Positions 54,565 through 63,879 are shown, counted from the stretch's first letter. The stretch is 64,000 nucleotides of DNA from Bacillus sp. REN3 (GCF_017912555.1 NZ_JAERSD010000005.1:124001-188000); one strand, 5' to 3'. A program made the numbers and translations. The notes: generated by a model not told the origin, from the letters alone.

Positions 54565-55533
54565 ATGGTGAGTTTGAAGAAGGTTTACATAAGTGTCGGG
54601 ATTGCTGTTCTTGCAATCGCCGCGGGCCTGTTGGTTTTTACGACATGGTATACAGTTGATGAATCGGAACAGGCGGTCATCCTGACTTTCGGGAAAGTAG
54701 AAGATGGAATCAGTACGCCTGGTTTGCATTTCAAGCTCCCTTGGCCGATCCAGAGCGTTGAAAAGCTATCGAAAGAAACGTTCAGCCTTCAGTTCGGCTA
54801 TGACCAAAAGGGGGAAGACATCCGTGATTTCCCGGATGAGACAAAAATGATCACTGGTGATGAGAACATTGTTCTGGCAGACCTTGTTGTCCAGTGGAAA
54901 ATCACTGAGCCTGCCAAGTACTTATATAACGCAGATAATCCGAGGGAAATCCTTTATGATGCGACCTCCGCATCAGTAAGGAGCATTATTGGCAGCTCGA
55001 AAATTGACGATGCATTGACATCAGGCAAAGCAGAAATCGAAGGAGAAGTTCGTGACCTTCTTTCAACGCTCATCGAAAAATATGATATGGGCATTTCTGT
55101 GGTGGGAGTCAAGCTACAGGATGTCGAGCTTCCGAATAAAGAAGTGCGGAAGGCATTCACAGATGTAACGGATGCGCGGGAAACGATGAATACGAAAATA
55201 AATGAAGCGAAAAAATACCGGAACAAACAGCTGAATGAAGCCCAGGGTGAAAAAGATGCATTGAAATCAAGGGCTGAAGGTGAAAGAGCATCTAGGATCG
55301 AGCGGGCGCGAGGGGATGTCGCTGTTTTTAATAAGCTATATACGGAATACAAGCAGAATCCTGAAATCACAAGGCAGCGTCTTGTTATCGAGACGCTGGA
55401 GCAAGTGCTCCCAGGAACAGAAATTTATATCATGAATGATGACGGCAATACCATGAAGTATTTCCCGATTCGCCCGCTAGAGACAGAAAAGCCGAAGTCA
55501 GAGAAGGAAGGCAGTGAGAAGAATAATGACTGA
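54565..55533 (+). CDS. hflK: HflK-type SPFH protein, FtsH modulator
   Basis: 322 aa. One N-terminal membrane helix (about 7-27), then the SPFH/band-7 domain (WYTVDESEQAVILTFGKVED near 28, DLVVQWKITEPAKYLYNADN near 112) and a helical, charged coiled coil (about 205-265). HflK and HflC form a complex that modulates the FtsH protease in other bacteria. GAGGGGAAGGA precedes ATG 54565. hflC overlaps its end by 8 nt. I do not remember hflKC between phoR and polA in B. subtilis, so this is a lineage-specific insertion. Confidence 0.92.
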   Translation: MVSLKKVYISVGIAVLAIAAGLLVFTTWYTVDESEQAVILTFGKVEDGISTPGLHFKLPWPIQSVEKLSKETFSLQFGYDQKGEDIRDFPDETKMITGDENIVLADLVVQWKITEPAKYLYNADNPREILYDATSASVRSIIGSSKIDDALTSGKAEIEGEVRDLLSTLIEKYDMGISVVGVKLQDVELPNKEVRKAFTDVTDARETMNTKINEAKKYRNKQLNEAQGEKDALKSRAEGERASRIERARGDVAVFNKLYTEYKQNPEITRQRLVIETLEQVLPGTEIYIMNDDGNTMKYFPIRPLETEKPKSEKEGSEKNND

Positions 55534-56461
55534 TAAAAATGTAATTAACCTGAAGGATCGTTCGGGAGGTTCGTTCAATTGGAGGAAATATACGAAGTTT
55601 GGTCTGTTCCTCATCATCCTGATCTTCATCATTGTCTTCATTGTTACCAATGTCTTTATCGTGAAGCAGGGTGAGTACAAAGTGATCCGCCAGTTCGGCG
55701 AGGTTGTCAGGATTATCGATAAACCTGGCCTCAATTACAAAGTGCCTTTCGTCCAAAGCGTCAGTTCGCTGCCTAAATACCAGCTGACCTATGATGTCTC
55801 CCAGGCCGAAATCAATACAAAGGATAAGAAAAGAATTTTGATCGACAACTATGCAATCTGGAGGATCGAAGACCCGAAAAAAATGATTTCGAACGCCAGG
55901 ACGCTTGAAGGAGCAGAATCACGCATGGAGGAATTCATCTATTCCGTTGTCCGTTCGGAGCTTGGCCAACTGGACTATGATGAAATCATCAATGATGAAA
56001 AATCATCCAGAGGCTCCTTGAATGACCGTGTCACAGAGAAAGTGAATGAATTACTGGCAAATGGGAATTATGGCGTAACTGTAACGGATGTCCGGATGAA
56101 GAGAACAGACCTGCCTGCTGAAAATGAGAAGTCCGTGTTCACGAGAATGATTTCGGAACGTGAATCAAAAGCCCAGGAATACCTTTCCATGGGGGATGCC
56201 GAAAAGAACAGGGTCATAGCCCAAACTGACCGGGAAGTGAAGGAAATCCTGTCAAAGGCTTGGGCAGAAGCAGAATTGATCCGGGGTGAAGGGGAAGGGG
56301 AAGCGGCCAAAATCTATAACCAATCTTTTTCCAAAGATCCGCAGTTCTTCTCGATGTTCCGTACGCTTGAATCCTATAAAAAGACAATCAATGGCGAAAC
56401 CGTTCTTGTCCTTCCATCGGATTCACCATACGCAAGAATGCTGATGGGCTATACTGAGTAA
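55526..56461 (+). CDS. hflC: HflC-type SPFH protein, FtsH modulator
   Basis: 311 aa. One membrane helix (about 26-46), preceded by a basic cytoplasmic or external segment, then SPFH domain (IVKQGEYKVIRQFGEVVRI, DNYAIWRIEDPKKMI) and a coiled coil ending in the Ala/Glu-rich RGEGEGEAAKIYNQSF, a hallmark of HflC. The conserved C-terminal YKKTINGETVLVLPSDSP is intact. ATG 55526 overlaps the hflK stop by 8 nt; GTG 55514 is an alternative. The pair should be made in equal amounts. Confidence 0.92.
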   Translation: MTDKNVINLKDRSGGSFNWRKYTKFGLFLIILIFIIVFIVTNVFIVKQGEYKVIRQFGEVVRIIDKPGLNYKVPFVQSVSSLPKYQLTYDVSQAEINTKDKKRILIDNYAIWRIEDPKKMISNARTLEGAESRMEEFIYSVVRSELGQLDYDEIINDEKSSRGSLNDRVTEKVNELLANGNYGVTVTDVRMKRTDLPAENEKSVFTRMISERESKAQEYLSMGDAEKNRVIAQTDREVKEILSKAWAEAELIRGEGEGEAAKIYNQSFSKDPQFFSMFRTLESYKKTINGETVLVLPSDSPYARMLMGYTE

Positions 56462-56508
56462 TAAACGAAAAGCATTAGGACCGTTATTTTTCTTTCTATT
56501 ATCAATCA

Positions 56509-56517
56509 TGATAAAAT
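56509..56517 (+). promoter_or_regulatory. Extended -10 element for polA
   Basis: TGATAAAAT, about 47 nt before the polA start. The -35 region is T-rich but not clear. Confidence 0.4.
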
Positions 56518-56563
56518 AGGAAGTAATTTAATGGTCTTATTTTTTTCTTTCGGGAGGAGTTAC

Positions 56564-59197
56564 ATGTCTAAAAAACTTGTTTTGATAGACGGAAATAGTA
56601 TTGCATACCGCGCTTTTTTTGCACTTCCGCTTTTGAACAATGACAAGGGAGTACATACGAATGCAGTGTACGGCTTCACGATGATGCTGATGAAAATACT
56701 TGAAGAGGAGAAGCCGACACATATGCTGGTTGCCTTCGACGCCGGCAAGACGACCTTCAGGCATAAAACTTTCAGCGAATATAAGGGGGGCAGACAAAAG
56801 ACTCCTCCAGAACTTTCGGAACAGTTTCCATTCATCCGTGAACTTCTCAGGGCATATGGGATCGCCCAATACGAACTCGAAAACTACGAAGCCGATGACA
56901 TCATCGGGACACTGAGTCTGGCTGCCGAGAAAGCAGGCTTTGAAACCAAGGTCATTTCCGGCGACAAGGACCTTACACAGTTAAGCTCGGACAAGACTAC
57001 GGTGAACATCACGAGGAAAGGCATCACGGATATCGAGGAATATACCCCTAGTCACATTCAGGAAAAATACGGCCTGACTGCAAAGCAGATCATCGATATG
57101 AAGGGGTTAATGGGTGACTCATCCGATAACATACCAGGGGTGCCTGGCGTTGGTGAAAAAACGGCCATCAAACTACTGAAGGAATACGGGACTCTGGAGA
57201 ACCTGCTGCAATCCATCGATCAAGTAAGCGGGAAAAAGCTTCAGGAAAAGCTTTCAGAGTTCAAAGACCAGGCAGTGATGAGCAAGGAACTGGCGACCAT
57301 CACACGAGAAGCTCCTGTCGAAGTCTCCCTTGACGAACTGCATTATGAAGGCTTCCGGCAGGAGGAGGTCTTCAAGATATTCAAGGAACTTGGCTTCAAT
57401 TCCCTTTTAGAAAAAATAGGCGGCGCTGCAGTAGCTGGAGAACCTATTGAGCTTGATGAAATCGACTTTACTCAAACAGATGAGATCAAGGAAGAGATTT
57501 TCACCCAAGAGGGCTCCTTCTATGTGGAAGTCCTTGAGGATAACTATCACTATGCAGATATCATCGGTTTCGCACTGGTCAATGAGAATGGCAGTTATTA
57601 TCTCCCGGTTAAAAGCGCCCTTGAATCAGAAGCCTTTCGGAAGTGGGCAGAAGATGGGACGAAAAAGAAAACCGTTTACGACGCAAAGCGTTCTGAGGTC
57701 ACATTAAGGCATCACGGTATCCATCTACGGGGAGCTGGTTTCGATGTGGCGCTTGCCTCCTACATCATCAACCCCTCTGAATCAGCCGACAATCTCACAG
57801 TGATTGCAAAGCAGCATGGCTTTACGGACGTCCGGGCAGATGAGGCAGTGTACGGAAAAGGAGCGAAACGGACGATTCCGGAAAATAAGGTACTTGGAGA
57901 GCACCTGGTCAGGAAGGCGGCTGTTCTGGGGCTCCTTAAGGAAAAACTGGAAAAAGAATTATGGGAAAATGACCAGTTCAAGCTTTTCAACAGCCTGGAA
58001 ATGCCGTTATCGAAAGTCCTGGCCGAAATGGAATACGTAGGTGTGAAGCTGGATCTGGGCAGGCTTGCAAAAATGGGGGAAGAAATCCGCGCCAGGCTTG
58101 CAGAAATAGAAGCAAAGATTTTTGAGTCAGCCGGGGAACATTTCAATATCAACTCCCCGAAGCAGCTTGGAGTGATCCTGTTTGAAAAGCTGGGTTTGCC
58201 CCCGGTCAAGAAAACGAAAACTGGCTATTCAACGTCTGCGGATGTCCTGGAAAAGCTTGCGCCAAAACACCAAATCATTGAAGAAATCCTGCAATACCGC
58301 CAGTTGGGAAAATTGCAGTCCACGTATATAGAGGGACTGCAAAAAGTCGTCAATAAAAAGACGGAGAAAGTCCACACAAGATTCAACCAGGCATTGACAC
58401 AAACCGGAAGACTGAGTTCGACAGACCCGAACCTTCAAAATATCCCAATCCGCCTTGAAGAAGGACGGAAAATACGCCAGGCATTCGTTCCTTCGGAAAA
58501 AGACTGGGTCATGTTCGCAGCCGACTATTCGCAAATCGAACTGCGGGTCCTCGCCCATATCGCAGGGGATGAAAAGCTGATTGACGCCTTCAGGAATGAC
58601 ATGGATATCCATACAAAGACAGCGATGGAGGTATTCAAGGCCGGGAAAGATGAAGTCACTTCGAATATGCGGCGCCATGCCAAGGCTGTTAATTTCGGGA
58701 TTGTCTATGGAATCAGCGACTACGGGCTGTCGCAAAGCCTGGGAATCACACGCAAGGAAGCTGGAGAATTTATCGACCGTTATCTTGAAAGCTATCCAGG
58801 CGTAAAGGATTATATGGAAGAAATCGTCAAGGACGCCAAGCAAAAAGGCTATGTAGAGACATTGCTGCACCGCCGGAGATATCTCCCGGAAATTACAAGC
58901 AGGAACTTCAATTTACGCAGTTTTGCGGAAAGGACAGCAATGAACACGCCGATACAGGGCAGCGCTGCGGATATCATCAAAAAAGCGATGATTGAAATGG
59001 CCGACAGGCTGAAAGAAGAAGGACTGAAGGCAAGGCTGCTCCTTCAGGTGCATGACGAATTGATTTTTGAGGCACCTGAAAGCGAAATCGAAAAACTAAT
59101 TGAAATCGTACCGGATGTCATGGAGCATGCCATAGAATTGAAAGTTCCGCTGAAAGTGGATTTCTCTTACGGTCCTACATGGTACGACGCAAAGTAA
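56564..59197 (+). CDS. polA: DNA polymerase I
   Basis: Repair and Okazaki-fragment processing polymerase. 877 aa. The 5' nuclease domain (1-290) has LVLIDGNSIAYRAFFALP, AFDAGKTTFRH, YEADDIIGTL and VPGVGEKTAIKLL. The 3'-5' exonuclease domain (about 300-470) has FYVEVLED where a DxE exo I motif is expected, so proofreading is most likely lost, as in other Bacillus PolI. Polymerase motifs are intact: A FAADYSQIELRVLAH, B RRHAKAVNFGIVYG, C LQVHDELIFE. GGGAGGAG lies before ATG 56564. mutM follows after 19 nt. Confidence 0.97.
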   Translation: MSKKLVLIDGNSIAYRAFFALPLLNNDKGVHTNAVYGFTMMLMKILEEEKPTHMLVAFDAGKTTFRHKTFSEYKGGRQKTPPELSEQFPFIRELLRAYGIAQYELENYEADDIIGTLSLAAEKAGFETKVISGDKDLTQLSSDKTTVNITRKGITDIEEYTPSHIQEKYGLTAKQIIDMKGLMGDSSDNIPGVPGVGEKTAIKLLKEYGTLENLLQSIDQVSGKKLQEKLSEFKDQAVMSKELATITREAPVEVSLDELHYEGFRQEEVFKIFKELGFNSLLEKIGGAAVAGEPIELDEIDFTQTDEIKEEIFTQEGSFYVEVLEDNYHYADIIGFALVNENGSYYLPVKSALESEAFRKWAEDGTKKKTVYDAKRSEVTLRHHGIHLRGAGFDVALASYIINPSESADNLTVIAKQHGFTDVRADEAVYGKGAKRTIPENKVLGEHLVRKAAVLGLLKEKLEKELWENDQFKLFNSLEMPLSKVLAEMEYVGVKLDLGRLAKMGEEIRARLAEIEAKIFESAGEHFNINSPKQLGVILFEKLGLPPVKKTKTGYSTSADVLEKLAPKHQIIEEILQYRQLGKLQSTYIEGLQKVVNKKTEKVHTRFNQALTQTGRLSSTDPNLQNIPIRLEEGRKIRQAFVPSEKDWVMFAADYSQIELRVLAHIAGDEKLIDAFRNDMDIHTKTAMEVFKAGKDEVTSNMRRHAKAVNFGIVYGISDYGLSQSLGITRKEAGEFIDRYLESYPGVKDYMEEIVKDAKQKGYVETLLHRRRYLPEITSRNFNLRSFAERTAMNTPIQGSAADIIKKAMIEMADRLKEEGLKARLLLQVHDELIFEAPESEIEKLIEIVPDVMEHAIELKVPLKVDFSYGPTWYDAK

Positions 59198-59216
59198 GGC
59201 AGAAAGGAGGAATTTC

Positions 59217-60044
59217 ATGCCTGAGCTTCCAGAGGTAGAAACCGTAAGAAGAACGTTAGAAGTGCTTGCAGTGGGAAAACAAATCAATGATGTTACGATA
59301 ACCTGGCCGAAAATGATCAAACGGCCTGAAGAGACGGGCCAGTTCAGTGACGCCTTAAAGGGCCAGCATTTACAGGAAATCGGCAGACGAGGGAAATTCT
59401 TGATCTTTTATACAGAAAAATTGGCTCTTGTATCCCATTTAAGGATGGAAGGCAAATACGGCCTTTTTAAATCCGATGACCCTGTGGACAAGCATACACA
59501 TGTAATCTTCCATTTCACAGATGGGACAGAATTAAGGTACAAGGATGTCAGGAAATTTGGGACCATGCATCTTTACGAAAAGGGAAAGGAATTTGAAATA
59601 CAGCCACTGGCTGATTTAGGACCGGAACCTTTCTCAGATCAATTTTCTATTGAATGGCTTTCGGCCAAGCTGAAAAGGACGACCAGGAAGATCAAGCCAG
59701 CCCTTCTTGATCAGAAAATCCTTGTCGGGCTTGGCAATATCTATGTTGATGAAGCCTTGTTCAGGGCAAAAATCCACCCGGAGCGGTTAGCGAATTCCCT
59801 TTCCAGGGAAGAGGAAGAAGTGCTTTTCAAGGAAATTGTCAACACCTTGTCTGAAGCGGTTGAAAAAGGAGGCAGCACCATCCGATCTTATGTGAATTCT
59901 CAGGGCCAGATCGGTATGTTCCAGCTGCAGCTTTTTGTATACGGCCGCAAGGGAGAACCATGCAAGATCTGCGGCACCCCTTTGCAAAAGACAGTGGTAG
60001 GGGGTAGGGGCACACATTTTTGCCCATCTTGTCAGCAACTGTGA
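59217..60044 (+). CDS. mutM: Formamidopyrimidine-DNA glycosylase MutM
   Basis: Removes 8-oxoguanine and formamidopyrimidines and nicks the abasic site. 275 aa. The catalytic N-terminal Pro2-Glu3 (MPELPEVETVRRTL) and Lys near 58-60 are present, followed by the H2TH region (VGLGNIYVDEALFRAKIHP) and a C-terminal zinc finger (CKICGTPLQ ... HFCPSCQ). AAAGGAGGAA precedes ATG 59217. It is in the polA-mutM-ytaF-coaE unit, the same order as in B. subtilis. Confidence 0.97.
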   Translation: MPELPEVETVRRTLEVLAVGKQINDVTITWPKMIKRPEETGQFSDALKGQHLQEIGRRGKFLIFYTEKLALVSHLRMEGKYGLFKSDDPVDKHTHVIFHFTDGTELRYKDVRKFGTMHLYEKGKEFEIQPLADLGPEPFSDQFSIEWLSAKLKRTTRKIKPALLDQKILVGLGNIYVDEALFRAKIHPERLANSLSREEEEVLFKEIVNTLSEAVEKGGSTIRSYVNSQGQIGMFQLQLFVYGRKGEPCKICGTPLQKTVVGGRGTHFCPSCQQL

Positions 60045-60131
60045 CCCATAACAAATAGCTTTTGGTTTCTCACCATAACTAGGCTCCTTCCATATACTAA
60101 CGTAGCGATTGACAGGAAGGAGCTCAGCTAT

Positions 60132-60761
60132 ATGGCACAGACAATCTCACTGCTTTTGCTTGCATTCGCAGTCAGCCTTGACGGTTTCAGTGTAGGATTG
60201 ACTTATGGGCTCAGGCGTATGAAAATCCCGGTAAAGTCGATTATAGTGATTGCGGCATGCTCTGCAGTCGTCCTGGTGGCTGCGATGATGGTTGGCCATA
60301 TTATTGACGCATTTTTATCGCCCGAGACTGCGGAACACTTAGGCGGCACTGTTTTGATCATTCTTGGCGGTATGATTCTTTACCAGTTTTTCCGCGAGGA
60401 TAAAGGGGAATTGCTTCATGAAAAAATGATCCTGAATTTTGAAATAAAGTCACTTGGGATTGTAATCAACATTTTGAAGAAGCCAATGTCGGCGGATTTT
60501 GACCGATCAGGCACGATCAATGGAATCGAAGCCGTCATGCTCGGCCTCGCCTTGTCATTGGATGCGTTCGGGGCAGGAATTGGAGCAGCCATGCTTGGTT
60601 TTTCCTCCTTGCATTTGGCGATGACCGTAACGGCCATGAGTTCAGTTTTCGTTTTTGCAGGGATGAAAATGGGCAGTTATTTTTCCGGAAACGGCTGGGT
60701 CCAGAGGTTTTCATTCTTACCAGGAATTTTGCTGATCATCATTGGAGTATTGAAACTTTAA
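60132..60761 (+). CDS. ytaF: Sporulation membrane protein YtaF
   Basis: 209 aa, six predicted membrane helices in two related halves, related to MntP-type cation exporters. The repeated motif [16 protein letters not shown] (near residue 12) and [18 protein letters not shown] (near 138) is characteristic, each with an intramembrane Asp. GAAGGAGCTC stands before ATG 60132. Reported as sporulation-linked in Bacillus; the substrate is unknown. coaE follows after 28 nt. Confidence 0.9.
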   Translation: MAQTISLLLLAFAVSLDGFSVGLTYGLRRMKIPVKSIIVIAACSAVVLVAAMMVGHIIDAFLSPETAEHLGGTVLIILGGMILYQFFREDKGELLHEKMILNFEIKSLGIVINILKKPMSADFDRSGTINGIEAVMLGLALSLDAFGAGIGAAMLGFSSLHLAMTVTAMSSVFVFAGMKMGSYFSGNGWVQRFSFLPGILLIIIGVLKL

Positions 60762-60789
60762 AAAAACGTTTGAAGGGGATCATGCAGGA

Positions 60790-61386
60790 ATGTCACTAGT
60801 AATAGGATTGACCGGGGGAATTGCGAGCGGTAAAAGCACGGTGTCAGCGATGATCAAGGAACTTGGCATCGTGGTCATCGATGCTGACTTAGAAGCCAGG
60901 CATGCCGTAGAGCCCGGCGAAAAAGCTTATGAGGAAATTGTCAGGCATTTTGGGCAATCGATCCTGGAAGAAAACGGCGCGATCGACCGGCCGAAATTGG
61001 GAGCGATTGTCTTCAATGATGAGGATAAAAGAAAGCTTCTTAATTCAATTGTCCATCCAGCAGTTAGGGAAAGGATGGCGGAGAAGCGGAAATGTGCAGA
61101 AGCTGCCGGCGAACCAGTCATCGTCATGGACATTCCGTTGCTTTTTGAAAGCAAGCTTACCGGTCTTGTTGAAAAAATCATTCTTGTTTATGTTGATGAT
61201 GCGATGCAGCTTCAAAGACTCATTAACCGCAACGGATTAAGTGAAGAAGAAGCATCGGCAAGGATCCGCTCGCAAATGCCGCTAAGGGACAAGATCGAGC
61301 TGGCTGATGCAGTCATTGACAACAGCGGGACTATCGACCAGACCAAGCAACAGCTGATGGACATTTTTAAAAAATGGGGTATTTAA
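60790..61386 (+). CDS. coaE: Dephospho-CoA kinase
   Basis: Phosphorylates dephospho-CoA, the last step of CoA synthesis. 198 aa. P-loop [12 protein letters not shown] at residues 6-17, [13 protein letters not shown] near 33, the conserved HPAVRERM and DIPLLFES blocks, and a lid with [27 protein letters not shown] lies about 11 nt before ATG 60790. Last gene of the polA unit. Confidence 0.96.
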   Translation: MSLVIGLTGGIASGKSTVSAMIKELGIVVIDADLEARHAVEPGEKAYEEIVRHFGQSILEENGAIDRPKLGAIVFNDEDKRKLLNSIVHPAVRERMAEKRKCAEAAGEPVIVMDIPLLFESKLTGLVEKIILVYVDDAMQLQRLINRNGLSEEEASARIRSQMPLRDKIELADAVIDNSGTIDQTKQQLMDIFKKWGI

Positions 61387-61868
61387 ACAAGAAAAAGGCT
61401 TTAACAATCGGAAAGCGGCATATAAACGACAGGCTTTTGGCTGTTCTTGAGCCTCTCGTATAGCACCATTGCCCCGCTGTAATGGTTGAGGAAGCTGGAT
61501 TTTCCCGATTTGCCGGAAGTTGATTCAGGTGATGGATAATAAAGGGCCTGCGGGCTCTTTTTTTTGACTGTTTAATCCGATACATGCCCGGTATGGAATT
61601 TGCCGACAGCTCCACACTTTTCCTCTATGCGGCTAGGAACGCCAACCAGGCATTCAATAGGGCTTTAAAAGCCCTTAAAGCATTCGTACTTTTTCTCTCT
61701 TGTGTCCAGAGACTCACTGGAACAATTGTCTGATAGGTAACATGCAGGTGACATGTATTGCTCCGGTTCCAACAATGCACGTCCATGGAATTGCATTTTA
61801 ACGCCTTCGTTTTCTGAATTTTTTTATATTAAAAATGTATACATTTGGTGGTCGCAAATAAAAATTAA
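61387..61868. other. Gene-free stretch between coaE and gapB
   Basis: No supported frame. It contains the terminator at 61541, a short AGGGCTTT/AAAGCCCT inverted repeat (61659-61675) and an AT-rich AAATGTATACATTT palindrome near 61834-61847 ahead of the gapB promoter. Confidence 0.5.
61541..61566 (+). terminator. Terminator of the polA-mutM-ytaF-coaE unit
   Basis: 8-bp stem AAAGGGCC/GGCTCTTT (one wobble) with a TGCG loop and eight or more T residues, 155 nt after coaE. Confidence 0.7.
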
Positions 61869-61913
61869 TATGTTATACTAATACCATACAAAGGGGTTAT
61901 TAAGTATAACATT
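61869..61913 (+). promoter_or_regulatory. gapB promoter with two CcpN boxes
   Basis: TATGTTATACT (61869-61879) fits the CcpN consensus TRTGHYATAYW perfectly and contains the extended -10 TGTTATACT. A second box lies inverted at 61903-61913 (complement AATGTTATACT, 10 of 11). In B. subtilis CcpN represses gapB and pckA in glycolytic conditions from such paired sites. Confidence 0.8.
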
Positions 61914-61933
61914 AATTCGGAAGGGGCCATACA

Positions 61934-62965
61934 ATGAAGGCGAGAATAGCAATTAACGGTTTTGGGAGAATCGGCAGAATGGTTTTCAGAAGGGCCATTC
62001 TTGATAACAACCTTGAAATAGTTGCAATCAATGCGAGTTATCCAGCTGAAACACTGGCGCATTTAATAAAATATGACTCAAATCATGGTCAATTTGCTGG
62101 TGAAGTCATTGCAGCGGATGATTCACTGATTGTTAATGGAAAGACGGTAAAGCTGCTAAGCAACCGCAATCCTGCTGAGCTTCCATGGGAGGAGCTCGAC
62201 ATCGATCTTGTCATCGAAGCGACTGGCAAATTCAATTCACGTGACAAGGCTGCCCTTCATCTTGAAGCAGGTGCGAAGAAGGTTATTCTGACTGCGCCAG
62301 GCAAAGAGGAAGACATCACTGTTGTGATGGGCGTAAATGAAAGCGCATTAAATGTAGAAGTGCATGATGTGATTTCGAATGCTTCCTGTACAACGAACTG
62401 TCTGGCTCCGGTAGCCAAGGTGCTTAACGACGCCTTTGGCATCGAAAATGGGTTGATGACGACTGTGCATGCCTATACGAACGACCAGAATAATATCGAC
62501 AATCCACATAAGGATTTGCGCAGGGCACGTTCTTGCGGCCAATCCATCATTCCGACTTCAACCGGAGCAGCCAAAGCGTTATCGCTTGTGCTTCCTGAAT
62601 TGAAAGGAAAACTTCATGGAATGGCGCTGAGGGTTCCGACACCAAACGTTTCACTTGTGGACCTTGTTGTGGACCTTAAGCGTGAAGTGACAGTCGATGA
62701 AGTGAACGAAGCATTCTATTCTGCCGCGAATGGAAAGCTCAACGGTATCCTTGATATCACGACTGAACCGCTTGTTTCGATTGATTTCAACACCAATGAG
62801 CATTCAGCAATCATCGATGGCCTGTCCACAATGGTGATCGGAGCGAAAAAAGTCAAGGTGCTCGCCTGGTATGACAATGAATGGGGTTATTCATGCAGGG
62901 TTGTTGATCTCGCAAAGCATGTTGCCAATGAGATGTCAAACTCAGCGACTGTTAAAGTCGGATGA
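61934..62965 (+). CDS. gapB: NADP-type glyceraldehyde-3-phosphate dehydrogenase GapB
   Basis: The gluconeogenic GAPDH. 343 aa. Rossmann motif INGFGRIGRMVFRR, catalytic Cys152 in ASCTTNC with His in TTVHAYTNDQ. After strand 2 the sequence is AINASYPAETLAHL rather than the NDLTD with Asp32 that fixes NAD, which indicates NADP preference and separates it from GapA. GGAAGGGG lies about 8 nt before ATG 61934. CcpN boxes upstream support a role in growth on TCA-cycle substrates. Confidence 0.96.
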   Translation: MKARIAINGFGRIGRMVFRRAILDNNLEIVAINASYPAETLAHLIKYDSNHGQFAGEVIAADDSLIVNGKTVKLLSNRNPAELPWEELDIDLVIEATGKFNSRDKAALHLEAGAKKVILTAPGKEEDITVVMGVNESALNVEVHDVISNASCTTNCLAPVAKVLNDAFGIENGLMTTVHAYTNDQNNIDNPHKDLRRARSCGQSIIPTSTGAAKALSLVLPELKGKLHGMALRVPTPNVSLVDLVVDLKREVTVDEVNEAFYSAANGKLNGILDITTEPLVSIDFNTNEHSAIIDGLSTMVIGAKKVKVLAWYDNEWGYSCRVVDLAKHVANEMSNSATVKVG

Positions 62966-62980
62966 TTGATTTATAAAGAT

Positions 62981-63012
62981 AAGCTTGCCGGATTTCCGGC
63001 AAGCTTTTTTCC
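62981..63012 (+). terminator. Rho-independent terminator of gapB
   Basis: 12-bp stem AAGCTTGCCGGA/TCCGGCAAGCTT with a 2-base gap and T-run. Confidence 0.88.
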
Positions 63013-63026
63013 TGTTCCGTTTTATA

Positions 63027-63056
63027 CGGAAATCGCTTGATTCAAAGCGATTTCCG
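63027..63056. other. Perfect 12-bp hairpin upstream of speD
   Basis: CGGAAATCGCTT/AAGCGATTTCCG with a 6-nt loop, no T-run, between the gapB terminator and the speD promoter. Role unknown. Confidence 0.6.
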
Positions 63057-63104
63057 ACCTGGAAAACCCATCAGAAAAACACAGAAAAAATTTAAAAGAC
63101 TGTG

Positions 63105-63133
63105 TTGCAAAAAAAATATAAACCAAGTATACT
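63105..63133 (+). promoter_or_regulatory. Sigma-A promoter for speD
   Basis: TTGCAA, 17-nt spacer, TATACT, giving a leader of about 135 nt. Confidence 0.65.
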
Positions 63134-63139
63134 AGTCAA

Positions 63140-63275
63140 CGTGAACTTCTTAATAACGGTACCAATTGGCTACTTAAAGGGTTAGGACCTCTCTGGACTA
63201 ACTTTCCCCCGTGGTAGTTAAGATACCATTGAAAATAAGAATTTCATTTTATTACTGTTAAGGGGGAAATTGAAT
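63140..63275 (+). promoter_or_regulatory. Structured speD leader with anti-Shine-Dalgarno sequence
   Basis: Nested pairings can be drawn: GGTA (63158-63161) with TACC (63224-63227), CTAC (63170-63173) with GTAG (63214-63217), AAA and GTTAG (63176-63185) with CTAACTTT (63198-63205). TTTCCCCC (63203-63210) is exactly complementary to GGGGGAAA (63262-63269), which is the speD Shine-Dalgarno region. The TTT is shared by both pairings, so two exclusive folds are possible. Riboswitch-like function is inference. Confidence 0.5.
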
Positions 63276-63656
63276 ATGGAAACGATGGGTCGTCATGTGA
63301 TTTCTGAACTTTGGGGATGCGATTTTGAAAAGTTAAATGATATGGATTATATTGAACAAACTTTCGTTGCAGCAGCATTGGAATCAGGTGCTGAAATTCG
63401 CGAGGTGGCATTCCACAAATTTGCTCCTCAAGGAGTTAGTGGTGTTGTCATCATTTCTGAGTCCCATTTAACGATTCACAGCTTCCCGGAACATGGATAC
63501 GCCAGCATTGATGTTTATACATGCGGTGATCTTAATCCTAACGTTGCCGCTGATTATATTGCGGAAGCCCTTGGCGCTCAAACTCGCGAGAATATCGAAC
63601 TTCCGCGCGGAATGGGTCCTGTGCATGTGAAACAGGCACAAGCCAAAGCTCTATAA
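63276..63656 (+). CDS. speD: S-adenosylmethionine decarboxylase proenzyme
   Basis: Makes decarboxylated SAM for spermidine synthesis. 126 aa, prokaryotic class. The proenzyme self-cleaves before Ser63 in [14 protein letters not shown] to form the pyruvoyl group; [13 protein letters not shown] and YTCGDLNP are intact. ATG 63276 gives [10 protein letters not shown] as in B. subtilis; the TTG at 63270 is only 3-4 nt from GGGGG. Spermidine synthase is not in the window. Confidence 0.96.
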   Translation: METMGRHVISELWGCDFEKLNDMDYIEQTFVAAALESGAEIREVAFHKFAPQGVSGVVIISESHLTIHSFPEHGYASIDVYTCGDLNPNVAADYIAEALGAQTRENIELPRGMGPVHVKQAQAKAL

Positions 63657-63678
63657 CTGAATCATAGATAGCTTACAG

Positions 63679-63705
63679 GAGGTGTAGAGATACACCTCTT
63701 TTTTA
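63679..63705 (+). terminator. Rho-independent terminator of speD
   Basis: GAGGTGTA/TACACCTC stem with a GAGA loop and T-run. Confidence 0.88.
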
Positions 63706-63879
63706 ATACAGGGAAGAATACATCCAGCTGGAAGAAGTTTCGATGCCGCCGCAAAATGTTTTCGGTCAAGGATAAGTACAGCAAGGCTGATTTTTTCCAT
63801 CAAGCGGATGCCTTGAGCTTTCTCTGAAATGAAAATACGGTATACTGTAACTATATTGTTGGATGCAGGAGGATGTTTC

